Assembly (NCBI GenBank): GCA_019421365.1
Contig: JAHZFJ010000035.1
Span: forward strand, 1 to 38,083
Direction of reading: 5' to 3'
Length of the DNA stretch: 38,083 nt
Origin: Lachnospiraceae bacterium
Lineage (GTDB): Bacteria; Bacillota; Clostridia; Lachnospirales; Lachnospiraceae
Below are positions 25,099-32,345 of this stretch, piece by piece (the first letter of the stretch is position 1; each line of letters opens with the position of its first letter). The position numbers were made by a program, and so were the translations under genes. The notes under the pieces were generated by a model that saw only the letters and a list, made by a program, of their open reading frames with translations, was not told the origin of the DNA and did not search any database.

Positions 25099-26367
25099 TT
25101 ATCCTAGAAATATCACACTGCCGTTTTCCTGTCTGGATTTTTCTGCAGCAAGTGCAATAAAATGACTCTCTAACGAAACTTCTAGATTAGTAATAGACGG
25201 ACTCTCTTTTCCTGTCATAATATAATCCCGGAACTGTTTCACCATTCTAACATCTCCACCACCATGACCGCTGAAATCTTCTGTTAGTTTAGTAAGATCA
25301 ATTTCATCTGTTTCTTTTCCAAATGGGGTATAGTAAATTTTATTTTTTCCCATATCCCCTTCCAGCTGTCCCATTGTTCCCATAATTTTAATAGTTCTGT
25401 TACAAGTTGCACTAAATGCACACATGGAAAAAGTAACTGTAATTCCATTCTCCATCTGCAAGTTTACAACCTGATGATCAACTACGTCATTGTCACATTG
25501 ATACACACATCTTCCATAAGGACCATCTTGCAAAGCTTTTCTCACAGAATCTTCATTCGGATGCATAACCAACATATTAGATGGCCAGCCCGCACCAGAA
25601 CGGATTCCTGTATCTTTATCTGTAATATAAATCTTCTCTGCGTCATATGGGCATTTCTCTTTTGCAAGACATCCACCAAGACATCTTTTTGCTGAGCCCT
25701 GTGGTGCATTTTCCTCTTTAAACCAGGACAACTCTCCAAAAGAAGAAACTCTATTGCATCGAGAATCAGACAACCACACAAGAATATCCATATCATGACA
25801 GCATTTCGCTAGAATCATAGGACTGGTTTCCTCAGAACTTCTCCAATTTCCTCTTACAAATGAATGCGCCTGATGAAAAAATCCCACATCTTCTCTGGCT
25901 TGAATATTCATCACCCTGCCAACAGCTCCATCAAGAATCATTTCTTTAATTTTACTATAGAAAGGTGTATATCTCAGCACATGACATACACACACTTTGC
26001 GATTGTATTCCCGCGCTGTCTTTAACAGAATACTGCACTCTTTGGCATCCGGAGAAACCGGTTTTTCCAGAAGAATATGATATCCTTTCTGAATAGCCGC
26101 CACCGCATGTCGTACGTGATCCCGATCCTGCGTGCAGATGAACATCACATCTGCAAGGCGCTCTGAACTCAGCAAATCTTCCGCATTATAGAAGCAATTC
26201 TCTTCTTTTAGATTATATTTTTCTTTTGCCTCTAAAACTCGATCTTCTAGAATATCTGCCACTGCCGTCAATTCCATGTCATCGGCATATTTTTGTATTA
26301 TCGGGGCATAGACTTGTAGCCCCCTGCTTCCTAGTCCTAATATTGCAATTTTCATTTTCTCTGACAT
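25099..26367 (-). CDS. Gfo/Idh/MocA-family NAD(P)-dependent oxidoreductase
   Basis: A 422-residue sugar dehydrogenase-type protein. The Rossmann start is AILGLGSRGLQVYAP, and the family EKP motif stands in HILLEKPVSPDAKE. Further landmarks are HVLRYTPFY, CCHDMDILVW (likely catalytic or metal region) and a cysteine cluster RCLGGCLAKEKCPYDAEKI. Members oxidise or epimerise sugars or open glycosidic bonds by a redox mechanism (family GH109 is one such branch that removes GalNAc). That branch cannot be claimed here, but a redox-assisted step on imported galacto- or GalNAc-sugars fits the operon. The start ATG has GGAGG. The gap of 104 bases to the upstream permease gene has no terminator. Confidence 0.85.
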   Translation of the reverse strand: MSEKMKIAILGLGSRGLQVYAPIIQKYADDMELTAVADILEDRVLEAKEKYNLKEENCFYNAEDLLSSERLADVMFICTQDRDHVRHAVAAIQKGYHILLEKPVSPDAKECSILLKTAREYNRKVCVCHVLRYTPFYSKIKEMILDGAVGRVMNIQAREDVGFFHQAHSFVRGNWRSSEETSPMILAKCCHDMDILVWLSDSRCNRVSSFGELSWFKEENAPQGSAKRCLGGCLAKEKCPYDAEKIYITDKDTGIRSGAGWPSNMLVMHPNEDSVRKALQDGPYGRCVYQCDNDVVDHQVVNLQMENGITVTFSMCAFSATCNRTIKIMGTMGQLEGDMGKNKIYYTPFGKETDEIDLTKLTEDFSGHGGGDVRMVKQFRDYIMTGKESPSITNLEVSLESHFIALAAEKSRQENGSVIFLG

Positions 26368-26471
26368 TTATTATTCCTCCGAAATTCTATTCTGTATCTG
26401 CACAAATGTCCAATATTGCTATGCCGTTCTTACCAGATTTCATTTTTTCCATTTATTCTCGTTGCAGGTTG

Positions 26472-27830
26472 TTATCCTTTGACACCGGATGCCACAATAC
26501 TTTGTTTCAACTGTTTTGAGAACAAAATTGACAACAGAATAACTGGTGTAATCGTAACCACTGCAAGTCCCATCAATGCATTTTGTTTGGTTGCAACATT
26601 GTTTGAGATATTGTAAAGTGCCACATTTAATGTCCACAACTTCTGGTCCTCTGTAACCAGCCATGCCCAGAAGAAATCATTCCAATTTCCTATAAATGTC
26701 TGCAACGCAATCAATGAAATAATTGGTTTTGACAGAGGCATACATATTTTTGAATATAAATAGAAACTTCCCGCTCCATCTAGTTCTGCCGCTTCAAAAT
26801 AACTTGCCGGAATCCGATCGAAAAATCCTTTGTACAGATACACATAGAATCCATACGGATATAAGAACGGAAGAAGAAGTGCCGCATAGTTATTGTAAGC
26901 ACCAATTTGTCTGTACATAATCAACTGAGGAAGCATGATACTTGCAAAAGGAACCATCATACCACCAAGAAAGAACATAAGTACGAACTTGCCTGCTCGT
27001 TTTGACAGCTTACGGCTGATTACAAATGCACAAATTGAGCATAGCAATACTTGTGCAACCATGGCAAATCCAATTACAATCACACTGTTAAAGACAAATG
27101 TCATAAAACCAAATTTCTGAATCATTTCACTTTGTGGATAGATATATGATGGCATCTGTAAATAATATTTGAAACTTTCTAGATTTAAGCTGTTCTTTAC
27201 TTTATCTCCGACACTTACTAGTGTTCCTGTTGTCTGATACTTTTCAGCCAGTATTTCGGATACTTTATCAGAAAAATGATTTGCAAGTCCCTTCGGAGCT
27301 TTTTGTGAAACTCCATCCATGTCGAATTCATATCCGATAGAATCACATGCACGCACATAGCGATCCTCGTGAAGAAGAACTTCTTTCTTAATTGCAGTTC
27401 CTTGATAAATTCCGTAGTCTTTTTCCATCTGCAATTTCATCTGATGTGCTCTAGAATAATAGATGGTCTCTCCATCTTTTGTACCATATACTTTAATTTC
27501 CAAAATAGATTCATCTGGCATCTTATAGCTCAACCCCATCATTACCAGAATACTGTCCTGCATCATCTTGTCTTTCAGCTGTTCCGCATCTATGTCTTTG
27601 TCTGAATAGTCCAAAACAACGGATAGACTGTTTGCCTTATCCGGAAGGAGTTTTGGCGGAACATCGTATATTTTTGAGTTATCTTTCATAGCACTGGAAA
27701 CTGCAAAAATCATAGGATACAGCATCAACGCAGCAAACAGCAGCGAGACAATTACAGCAACCACTTTCAGTCTCTGCTCTGATTTTCCTAGCCTGACTTT
27801 TGTTCTCTTTTTGCCTATTGTTTTCATCAT
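26472..27830 (-). CDS. CUT1 sugar ABC permease (MalG type) with an unusually large external insertion
   Basis: A 452-residue inner-membrane permease; usual MalG-type proteins have about 270-300 residues. The first helix (about 22-46) is followed by a hydrophilic segment of about 190 residues (50-242) instead of a short loop, then the normal set of five helices. The ATPase-contact EAA loop is intact: YFEAAELDGAGSFYLYSKI (Glu346, Gly352). The inserted region is acidic, rich in Asp/Glu/Lys/Tyr, and has no known motif; it may contact the binding protein or sugar. The gene lies 8 bases after its partner permease. Confidence 0.88.
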   Translation of the reverse strand: MMKTIGKKRTKVRLGKSEQRLKVVAVIVSLLFAALMLYPMIFAVSSAMKDNSKIYDVPPKLLPDKANSLSVVLDYSDKDIDAEQLKDKMMQDSILVMMGLSYKMPDESILEIKVYGTKDGETIYYSRAHQMKLQMEKDYGIYQGTAIKKEVLLHEDRYVRACDSIGYEFDMDGVSQKAPKGLANHFSDKVSEILAEKYQTTGTLVSVGDKVKNSLNLESFKYYLQMPSYIYPQSEMIQKFGFMTFVFNSVIVIGFAMVAQVLLCSICAFVISRKLSKRAGKFVLMFFLGGMMVPFASIMLPQLIMYRQIGAYNNYAALLLPFLYPYGFYVYLYKGFFDRIPASYFEAAELDGAGSFYLYSKICMPLSKPIISLIALQTFIGNWNDFFWAWLVTEDQKLWTLNVALYNISNNVATKQNALMGLAVVTITPVILLSILFSKQLKQSIVASGVKG

Positions 27831-27838
27831 TCTGCCTC

Positions 27839-28744
27839 CTATTCTGTTTCTGTCTTTTCAAAATGCATTTGTATCATTGTAATTGCCGCGATCACAAGTA
27901 AAAGAATTACTGATGCTGCAGAACCTCTTCCATAATTTAAGTCCTGATTAAATGCATTGTAGATAAAGATTCCCTGCGTGGTTGAAGCACCGCTTGGTCC
28001 TCCAGATGCATACATATATGGTACATCTAAAAGCTGCATAGTTGTAATTACGCACATAATTAACTGAATAAAAATCATAAACGATATATTAGGTAAAATA
28101 ATATGTATAATCTTACTAAAACCAGTGCAGCCATCTAGTGCCGCAGATTCTTGAATATCCTGCGAAACTCCTTGAATTGCTGACAAATATAAAAGCACTG
28201 TCAATCCTCCGCCCAGTACCCCGGGGAAGATAATACAGAATTTTACCAGGTTCGGGTCACTTAACCATGTCTGCGCTTCCCCACCAAAGAATTTTACAAT
28301 CTGGTTTGCAACACCGTAATCCGGATGCCAGATCCATTTCCAGATGATTACATTTACAGAAGTTGGAATCAGTGCTGGAAGAATATACAGCGTTGTCAGA
28401 CATTTCTGAAGTCGAACAAGCTCATTCAGAAGAAGTGCCTGTATAAGTGGAATCAAAAAGCACATACACAACTGTAGTGCCAAAAGAATAAATGTATTCT
28501 TCCATGAACTCCAATAATTTTGCATGTGGAATATATCAGAATAATTTGCAAATCCCACAAATTTTCCCGGTGAATTGATTGGATCATAATCAAATAATGA
28601 AATAAAAAATGCACTGAATATTGGATAATACTTCAGCCACAATGTAAATGCCATTGGCACAAACAAAATACACCAAGGTGTTATCTTTTTTCTGAGCTGA
28701 TAGCTGCCTGCTTTTGTTGTTATTTTACGCGGACTTCTCTTCAT
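27839..28744 (-). CDS. CUT1 sugar ABC permease (MalF/UgpA type)
   Basis: About 301 residues from the ATG at 28744, which has GGGAGG 8 bases before it; the open frame runs 14 codons further upstream without a ribosome site. Six hydrophobic helices, first at about 24-44 (FVPMAFTLWLKYYPIFSAFF). The EAA motif is present in IQESAALDGCTGFSKIIHIILP. It forms the translocation pore with the MalG-type partner and is first in the operon permease, permease, oxidoreductase, GH123-like. No ATPase gene is linked; CUT1 systems in Firmicutes often share a common MsmK/MsmX-type ATPase encoded elsewhere. Confidence 0.9.
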   Translation of the reverse strand: MKRSPRKITTKAGSYQLRKKITPWCILFVPMAFTLWLKYYPIFSAFFISLFDYDPINSPGKFVGFANYSDIFHMQNYWSSWKNTFILLALQLCMCFLIPLIQALLLNELVRLQKCLTTLYILPALIPTSVNVIIWKWIWHPDYGVANQIVKFFGGEAQTWLSDPNLVKFCIIFPGVLGGGLTVLLYLSAIQGVSQDIQESAALDGCTGFSKIIHIILPNISFMIFIQLIMCVITTMQLLDVPYMYASGGPSGASTTQGIFIYNAFNQDLNYGRGSAASVILLLVIAAITMIQMHFEKTETE

Positions 28745-28775
28745 CAGTAATACCTCCCTTTTTTCTTCTCCCACA

Positions 28776-28805
28776 AGTATATACACAATTTTTTCAGAAT
28801 AAAAT
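28776..28805 (-). promoter_or_regulatory. Promoter of the permease operon
   Basis: On the minus strand: -10 TATACT (28776-28781, longer match TATACTTGT), 18-base spacer, weak -35 ATTTTA (28800-28805). Same hexamers and flank as the GH110-like promoter. Confidence 0.6.
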
Positions 28806-28810
28806 ATCCC

Positions 28811-28829
28811 GGACTTACTACAGAGTCAC
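28811..28829 (-). promoter_or_regulatory. Putative activator site, second copy
   Basis: Second copy of GTGACWCWGWAGTWAGTYC (minus strand), 5 bases upstream of the -35 hexamer, as at 21211-21229. Further right, the plus-strand sequence TTTTTAAT also matches in register, so the conservation extends beyond the core site. Confidence 0.55.
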
Positions 28830-28883
28830 CATTTTTAATCTCTTTTTCACTTTTCTTCATTACCTTAAAAAACGTGACTTATT

Positions 28884-28929
28884 CGGTTAATATAAGGTCA
28901 TTTTCATTCTTATTAAAATTTGATATGAT
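28884..28929 (+). promoter_or_regulatory. Promoter and upstream box of the sugar-binding lipoprotein gene
   Basis: CGGTTAAT (28884-28891), 9 bases, -35-like TTTTCA (28901-28906), 17 bases, -10 TATGAT (28924-28929). This is the twin of the YesM promoter at 21294-21339. The lipoprotein start follows 41 bases later with AAGGAGG. Confidence 0.6.
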
Positions 28930-28970
28930 AGATACAGCACCAAATGAAACATATAAGGAGGATATGATTT

Positions 28971-30335
28971 ATGAAAAAGAAATTACTTGCCGTAGTGCTC
29001 TGCCTTGCAATGGCAGCTACATCTCTGGTAGGATGCGGCGGTTCTAAGGAACCAGCACAGACTGATGCATCACAGTCTGATGCATCACAGTCTTCAGCAG
29101 AAGGATCTGACAAAGAAAAAGTAGAACTGACCCTTTGGGTTACAAGCCGTAACAAAGATGACTGGTACAATTCTATGGAAGAAAAATTCCTGAAAGAACA
29201 TCCTTGGATTACTCTAAACAAGGTCGTAAAAGAAGGAGATCCTGGAAATGAATTCTATCAAGCAGTTGCATCTGGTACTGCACCAGATCTTGTAAACTGT
29301 TCCTTTACTATGATGGATTCATACATAGCATCCGGTATTCTAGAACCACTGAACAAGTACACAGATGAGTGGGAAGAATGGGGCAATTATACAAAAGAAT
29401 ATGTTGACATGTTTACAAAGGACGGAAATATTTACGGAGTTCCAAACCTAGTTTCACCAATGCTTTTTGGATACAACAAAGCATTGTTTGAAGCGGCTGG
29501 AATCAAAGAACCACCAAAAACATGGGATGAAGCAATTGAAATAGCAAAGAAGCTTAATGACCCTGATAATCAGGTTACTGGATATGCAACATTGGCTGCT
29601 GAGTGGACTGAATGGTTCTTTCAATATTATGTATGGCAGGCAGGTGGAGATCTAACAAAAGAAAATGAAGACGGAACTGCTGAATTGACATTTACAGATC
29701 CTGCAGTTATCGAAGCAGCTGAGTATTATCAAAAATTAAAGAACGAAGGCGTTTTACAAAGCGATTTAACTTTAAAATTCTCTAATCTTGTTACAAACTT
29801 TGGTCTTGGTAAAATCGCTATGATGCCATTTGCAGGCGACTGGGTTTCTGAAGCTATTACAAACGGAATTGATCCAGATGACATCGGACTCTGTCTGCCA
29901 CCAGTTGGACCTTCTGGCAAACAGACTACTGCAATCGGTGGTGACTGCTACGTAATTAATGCCAAAACAGATCAGGCAAAAAAAGATGCAGCTTGGGAAT
30001 ACATCAGCTACTTGACAGGAAAAGAATACCGCTCTTCTTATTTCATTAATCTAGCAACTAAAGGAGCTCCAAACCCTGTTATCATTCCTAGAGATGATAT
30101 GAGTATCACAGATTTCTATGAGTTCCCAGAAGAGTATGCAACTATACTAGAAGCTGCAAAATCTGTCGGACGCCTAGAGTTCTATGGAAAAGCCGACTTT
30201 GGTTCTTATGTAGACCGTGCAGTTCAAAAAATCCTGGTTGATCCGAATGCAGATCCTAAGACAGAATTTGCAGAAGCTCAAAAACAGTGTGAGAAAGAAG
30301 CTCTTGAAAAATTTAACGAAACAAATAAAAAATAA
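28971..30335 (+). CDS. Extracellular sugar-binding lipoprotein of a CUT1 ABC importer
   Basis: A 454-residue solute-binding protein (family 1). Lipoprotein signal peptide with lipobox LVGC (Cys22), then a linker containing the repeat SDASQSDASQSS (coded by a short tandem DNA repeat). The mature domain starts VELTLWVTSRNKDDWYN and has the family-typical FGYNKALFEAAGIKEPPKTWDE and the C-terminal ENAAYEYIS-like AWEYISYLTGKEY. It delivers oligosaccharides to the two permeases encoded on the opposite strand. It has its own promoter, so it can be made in excess over the permeases. Confidence 0.92.
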   Translation: MKKKLLAVVLCLAMAATSLVGCGGSKEPAQTDASQSDASQSSAEGSDKEKVELTLWVTSRNKDDWYNSMEEKFLKEHPWITLNKVVKEGDPGNEFYQAVASGTAPDLVNCSFTMMDSYIASGILEPLNKYTDEWEEWGNYTKEYVDMFTKDGNIYGVPNLVSPMLFGYNKALFEAAGIKEPPKTWDEAIEIAKKLNDPDNQVTGYATLAAEWTEWFFQYYVWQAGGDLTKENEDGTAELTFTDPAVIEAAEYYQKLKNEGVLQSDLTLKFSNLVTNFGLGKIAMMPFAGDWVSEAITNGIDPDDIGLCLPPVGPSGKQTTAIGGDCYVINAKTDQAKKDAAWEYISYLTGKEYRSSYFINLATKGAPNPVIIPRDDMSITDFYEFPEEYATILEAAKSVGRLEFYGKADFGSYVDRAVQKILVDPNADPKTEFAEAQKQCEKEALEKFNETNKK

Positions 30336-30343
30336 GTAATATC

Positions 30344-30380
30344 AAAGAGGACATCGCTTCATTGCAATGTCCTCTTTTTT
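30344..30380 (+). terminator. Terminator between the binding-protein gene and yesN
   Basis: AAAGAGGACAT (30344-30354) pairs with ATGTCCTCTTT (30367-30377), 11 base pairs, then more T residues on the plus strand. The A-rich left side lets it work also for the yesN transcript coming from the right. Confidence 0.85.
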
Positions 30381-30390
30381 ACACTAAACT

Positions 30391-31416
30391 TTAACAAATA
30401 TCTGTTCGGCTACTCTCCCTAAACTCTCTCGGAGTCATTCCCGTATAATGTTTAAATGCCTTACTGAAAGAGCGGGGATTGTCATAGCCAACCATTCCAC
30501 AAATTTCAATAATCTTATAATCTGAGTTTTTAAGAAAATCCTGGACTTTTCTCATCCTTACTTCTGTCAGATAATCCACAAAATTATCTCCTGTTTTTTC
30601 TTTAAACAGGCGGCTAAGATAATTTGGATGCATATAAAACTGTTTAGCTAACATATTCAAACTGATATTTTCACTGTAATGCTGTCTGATAAAACTCTGA
30701 ATTTCAAAAATAACACCTTTGTTAATCCTCTGACTACTGACCTGATCCATTTCTGTGACTATCCACTCTAAATATGAAGACATACAGTGCATAACTTCCT
30801 GTCCGTTTCCACAGGAAAGCAGATCCTGAAGCACTTCATTCAATCTATCATGCATATTAATATTCTCAAAACCTGCCCCCTGAAGGTGTCCATTTACTTC
30901 AATAAGAAAACGAATGCAGACTGTCTGGAATTCCAATACACTCATCTGCTCTCTACTTTCCATCGCAGTCAACACACTTTTTATCCAATATATAGCTTGT
31001 TTTCTACTTTCTGCACCATTGAGCTTTTGTAGAAATTCCGTAATAATCTCTTGAATTTCAGAGGATTTTTCAGAAAATAATGTATCTATGTTTTGATAGT
31101 AGATAACCTTCTTATGTGTATCTGCCAACAGATACCTCATCGCCTGTTCTGTCTCTTTCCATGCCTCCGGCAATGACTGGATTCCATCTTTCTCTTTACT
31201 TACTCCCATTGCCCAACGCTCCTCCGAACAGCATACCTGCTCAAGAATTGAAACAAAATATGTAAACTCAGAATCCGATTTAACCGGTACAATTGCAAAC
31301 AATGCATACATTGAACAGTCCAGTATTATGGAATCCGGTATTACCGCTGTGATGCGGCTCTGCATTGCATTTTTTTCCTGTTCCACTTCCTCTGGATTCA
31401 GATTTCTCTCTGTCAT
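30391..31416 (-). CDS. AraC-type output part of a YesN regulator cut by an in-frame TAG
   Basis: This is the second part of one interrupted gene (see 31435-31929). The C-terminal 105 residues are a complete AraC DNA-binding domain: two HTH units with ISLNMLAKQFYMHPNYLSRLFKEKT and KIIEICGMVGYDNPRSFSKAFKHYTGMTPREFR (split motifs). The region before it is the linker domain usual in YesN proteins. The start ATG at 31416 has no ribosome site, and the six codons between the TAG and this ATG stay in the same frame as the receiver part. So the fragment is probably not translated alone unless the TAG is read through or the mRNA is reinitiated. If made, it would bind the operators near 21211 and 28811. 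Confidence 0.8.
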   Translation of the reverse strand: MTERNLNPEEVEQEKNAMQSRITAVIPDSIILDCSMYALFAIVPVKSDSEFTYFVSILEQVCCSEERWAMGVSKEKDGIQSLPEAWKETEQAMRYLLADTHKKVIYYQNIDTLFSEKSSEIQEIITEFLQKLNGAESRKQAIYWIKSVLTAMESREQMSVLEFQTVCIRFLIEVNGHLQGAGFENINMHDRLNEVLQDLLSCGNGQEVMHCMSSYLEWIVTEMDQVSSQRINKGVIFEIQSFIRQHYSENISLNMLAKQFYMHPNYLSRLFKEKTGDNFVDYLTEVRMRKVQDFLKNSDYKIIEICGMVGYDNPRSFSKAFKHYTGMTPREFRESSRTDIC

Positions 31417-31434
31417 AAATATAGAAATTCCATA

Positions 31435-31929
31435 CTATTTTTCCAGAACAGGAAGACAATATTTCTCTATCTCTGCATCCGCATATCCTCTTGCTATAGA
31501 GAGAAGCAACCCTTCCATATGGTATGTATGCATCCGAATCTCTTTCTGCCTGCTATCCAGATCCGCTGACAGCCTCCCAAGCAGCTCTTCCACTTCTCCC
31601 AGATTCACTGGTTTTGTGAGATACTGCACTGCTCTATAACGCATAGCTTCTATGGCATAATCAAAATCACTGTATCCACTGAGAACTACTGTCTGAATAT
31701 CCGGATAAAGCTCTTGGATCTGTTTCAGCAAATCTATACCCGATTTCTCTGGCATCCGGATATCCGTAAGAACTACATCAATGTGCATCTTCTTCAGCAT
31801 CAGTAAAGCTTCATCTACACTGACAGCAATTCCTGCAACCTCAAATCCGTGTTCTTCCCATTTTACAAACTGAGCCATACCACGGCAAACAATTTCTTCG
31901 TCATCTACTATCAGAACCTGATATATCAT
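31435..31929 (-). CDS. Receiver part of a YesN regulator, ended early by an in-frame TAG
   Basis: Residues 1-164 from the ATG at 31929, which has an AGAGG-type site 9 bases upstream; the frame continues 19 codons further without support. The receiver domain is complete: VDDEE at the start, phosphorylation Asp56 in DVVLTDIRMP, VVLSGYSDFDYAIEAMRY and the conserved Lys in YLTKPVN. The product stops at a TAG (31435-31437); the same frame then goes on through YGISIF into the AraC part. With one sense codon in place of the TAG the protein would have 512 residues, a normal YesN length. Causes could be a recent nonsense mutation, a sequencing error, or programmed readthrough. Confidence 0.85.
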   Translation of the reverse strand: MIYQVLIVDDEEIVCRGMAQFVKWEEHGFEVAGIAVSVDEALLMLKKMHIDVVLTDIRMPEKSGIDLLKQIQELYPDIQTVVLSGYSDFDYAIEAMRYRAVQYLTKPVNLGEVEELLGRLSADLDSRQKEIRMHTYHMEGLLLSIARGYADAEIEKYCLPVLEK

Positions 31930-32000
31930 TTCATTCAACCTCTTCCCCAATTGTATTATATTTACCGAACATAGCCTTACGGGCAAAGTGGTTTGCCTCT

Positions 32001-32119
32001 CTATTCTAACCTGATCTCTGCTGTGATTCGTATTCCGTAATCTTCCCCATAAAGAAACGGATTCTCTGATTTACATTGACCATTACAATACTCTTATATC
32101 CGGAGTTTAGTGTAAGACT
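32001..32119 (-). pseudogene. Relic of a second YesM-type kinase C-terminus
   Basis: The minus strand from 32119 reads SLTLNSGYKSIVMVNVNQRIRF; then a frame change gives LYGEDYGIRITAEIRLE and a TAG at 32001-32003. The intact YesM of this window has KSIGLINVHQRIQLFYGEEYGIRISSEIGLG at the same place, so the relation is clear in spite of the frameshift. The relic lacks the rest of the kinase and ends early. It lies directly before yesN, where a partner kinase gene usually sits, so an original yesM-yesN operon has probably been broken here. Confidence 0.65.
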
Positions 32120-32222
32120 CCAGATGCATGTTCGATATTCTCCATAGTAATTTCTATTATAACTCTAAAACACTAGACTTACCAGTGCTTACTACTACCT
32201 TATATGCCCATTCATCAAGTAA

Positions 32223-32345
32223 GACAACAGCAGCTATGCAATTGAAACACTCTACTGGTGGTTAGAAACTGGTATGAAAACTCTTCGATATACAGAAGTG
32301 GAAAATATTATTGTTGGTTGTCTTGTAGATGGTATGGCTCCAGCA
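32223..32345 (+). other. Unassigned open stretch, possibly a remnant of a gene
   Basis: Plus-strand codons are open from 32223 to a TAA at 32424-32426, which runs into the diguanylate cyclase gene on the other strand. The first 41 codons look protein-like (SYAIETLYWWLETGMKTL, then RYTEVENIIVGCLVDGMAP), with no ribosome site and no recognised family. The rest of the stretch 31930-32345 holds the YesM relic and nothing else seen. Confidence 0.25.

Noticed and set aside
25099..26367. Calling the Gfo/Idh/MocA protein a GH109 alpha-N-acetylgalactosaminidase
   Set aside because: The locus would suit it, but the sequence shows only general family motifs and no export signal; the wider family has many other functions.
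31435..31437. TAG as a pyrrolysine codon in yesN
   Set aside because: YesN proteins have no known need for pyrrolysine, the site lies in a linker, and no pyl genes are in the window; a nonsense mutation is simpler.
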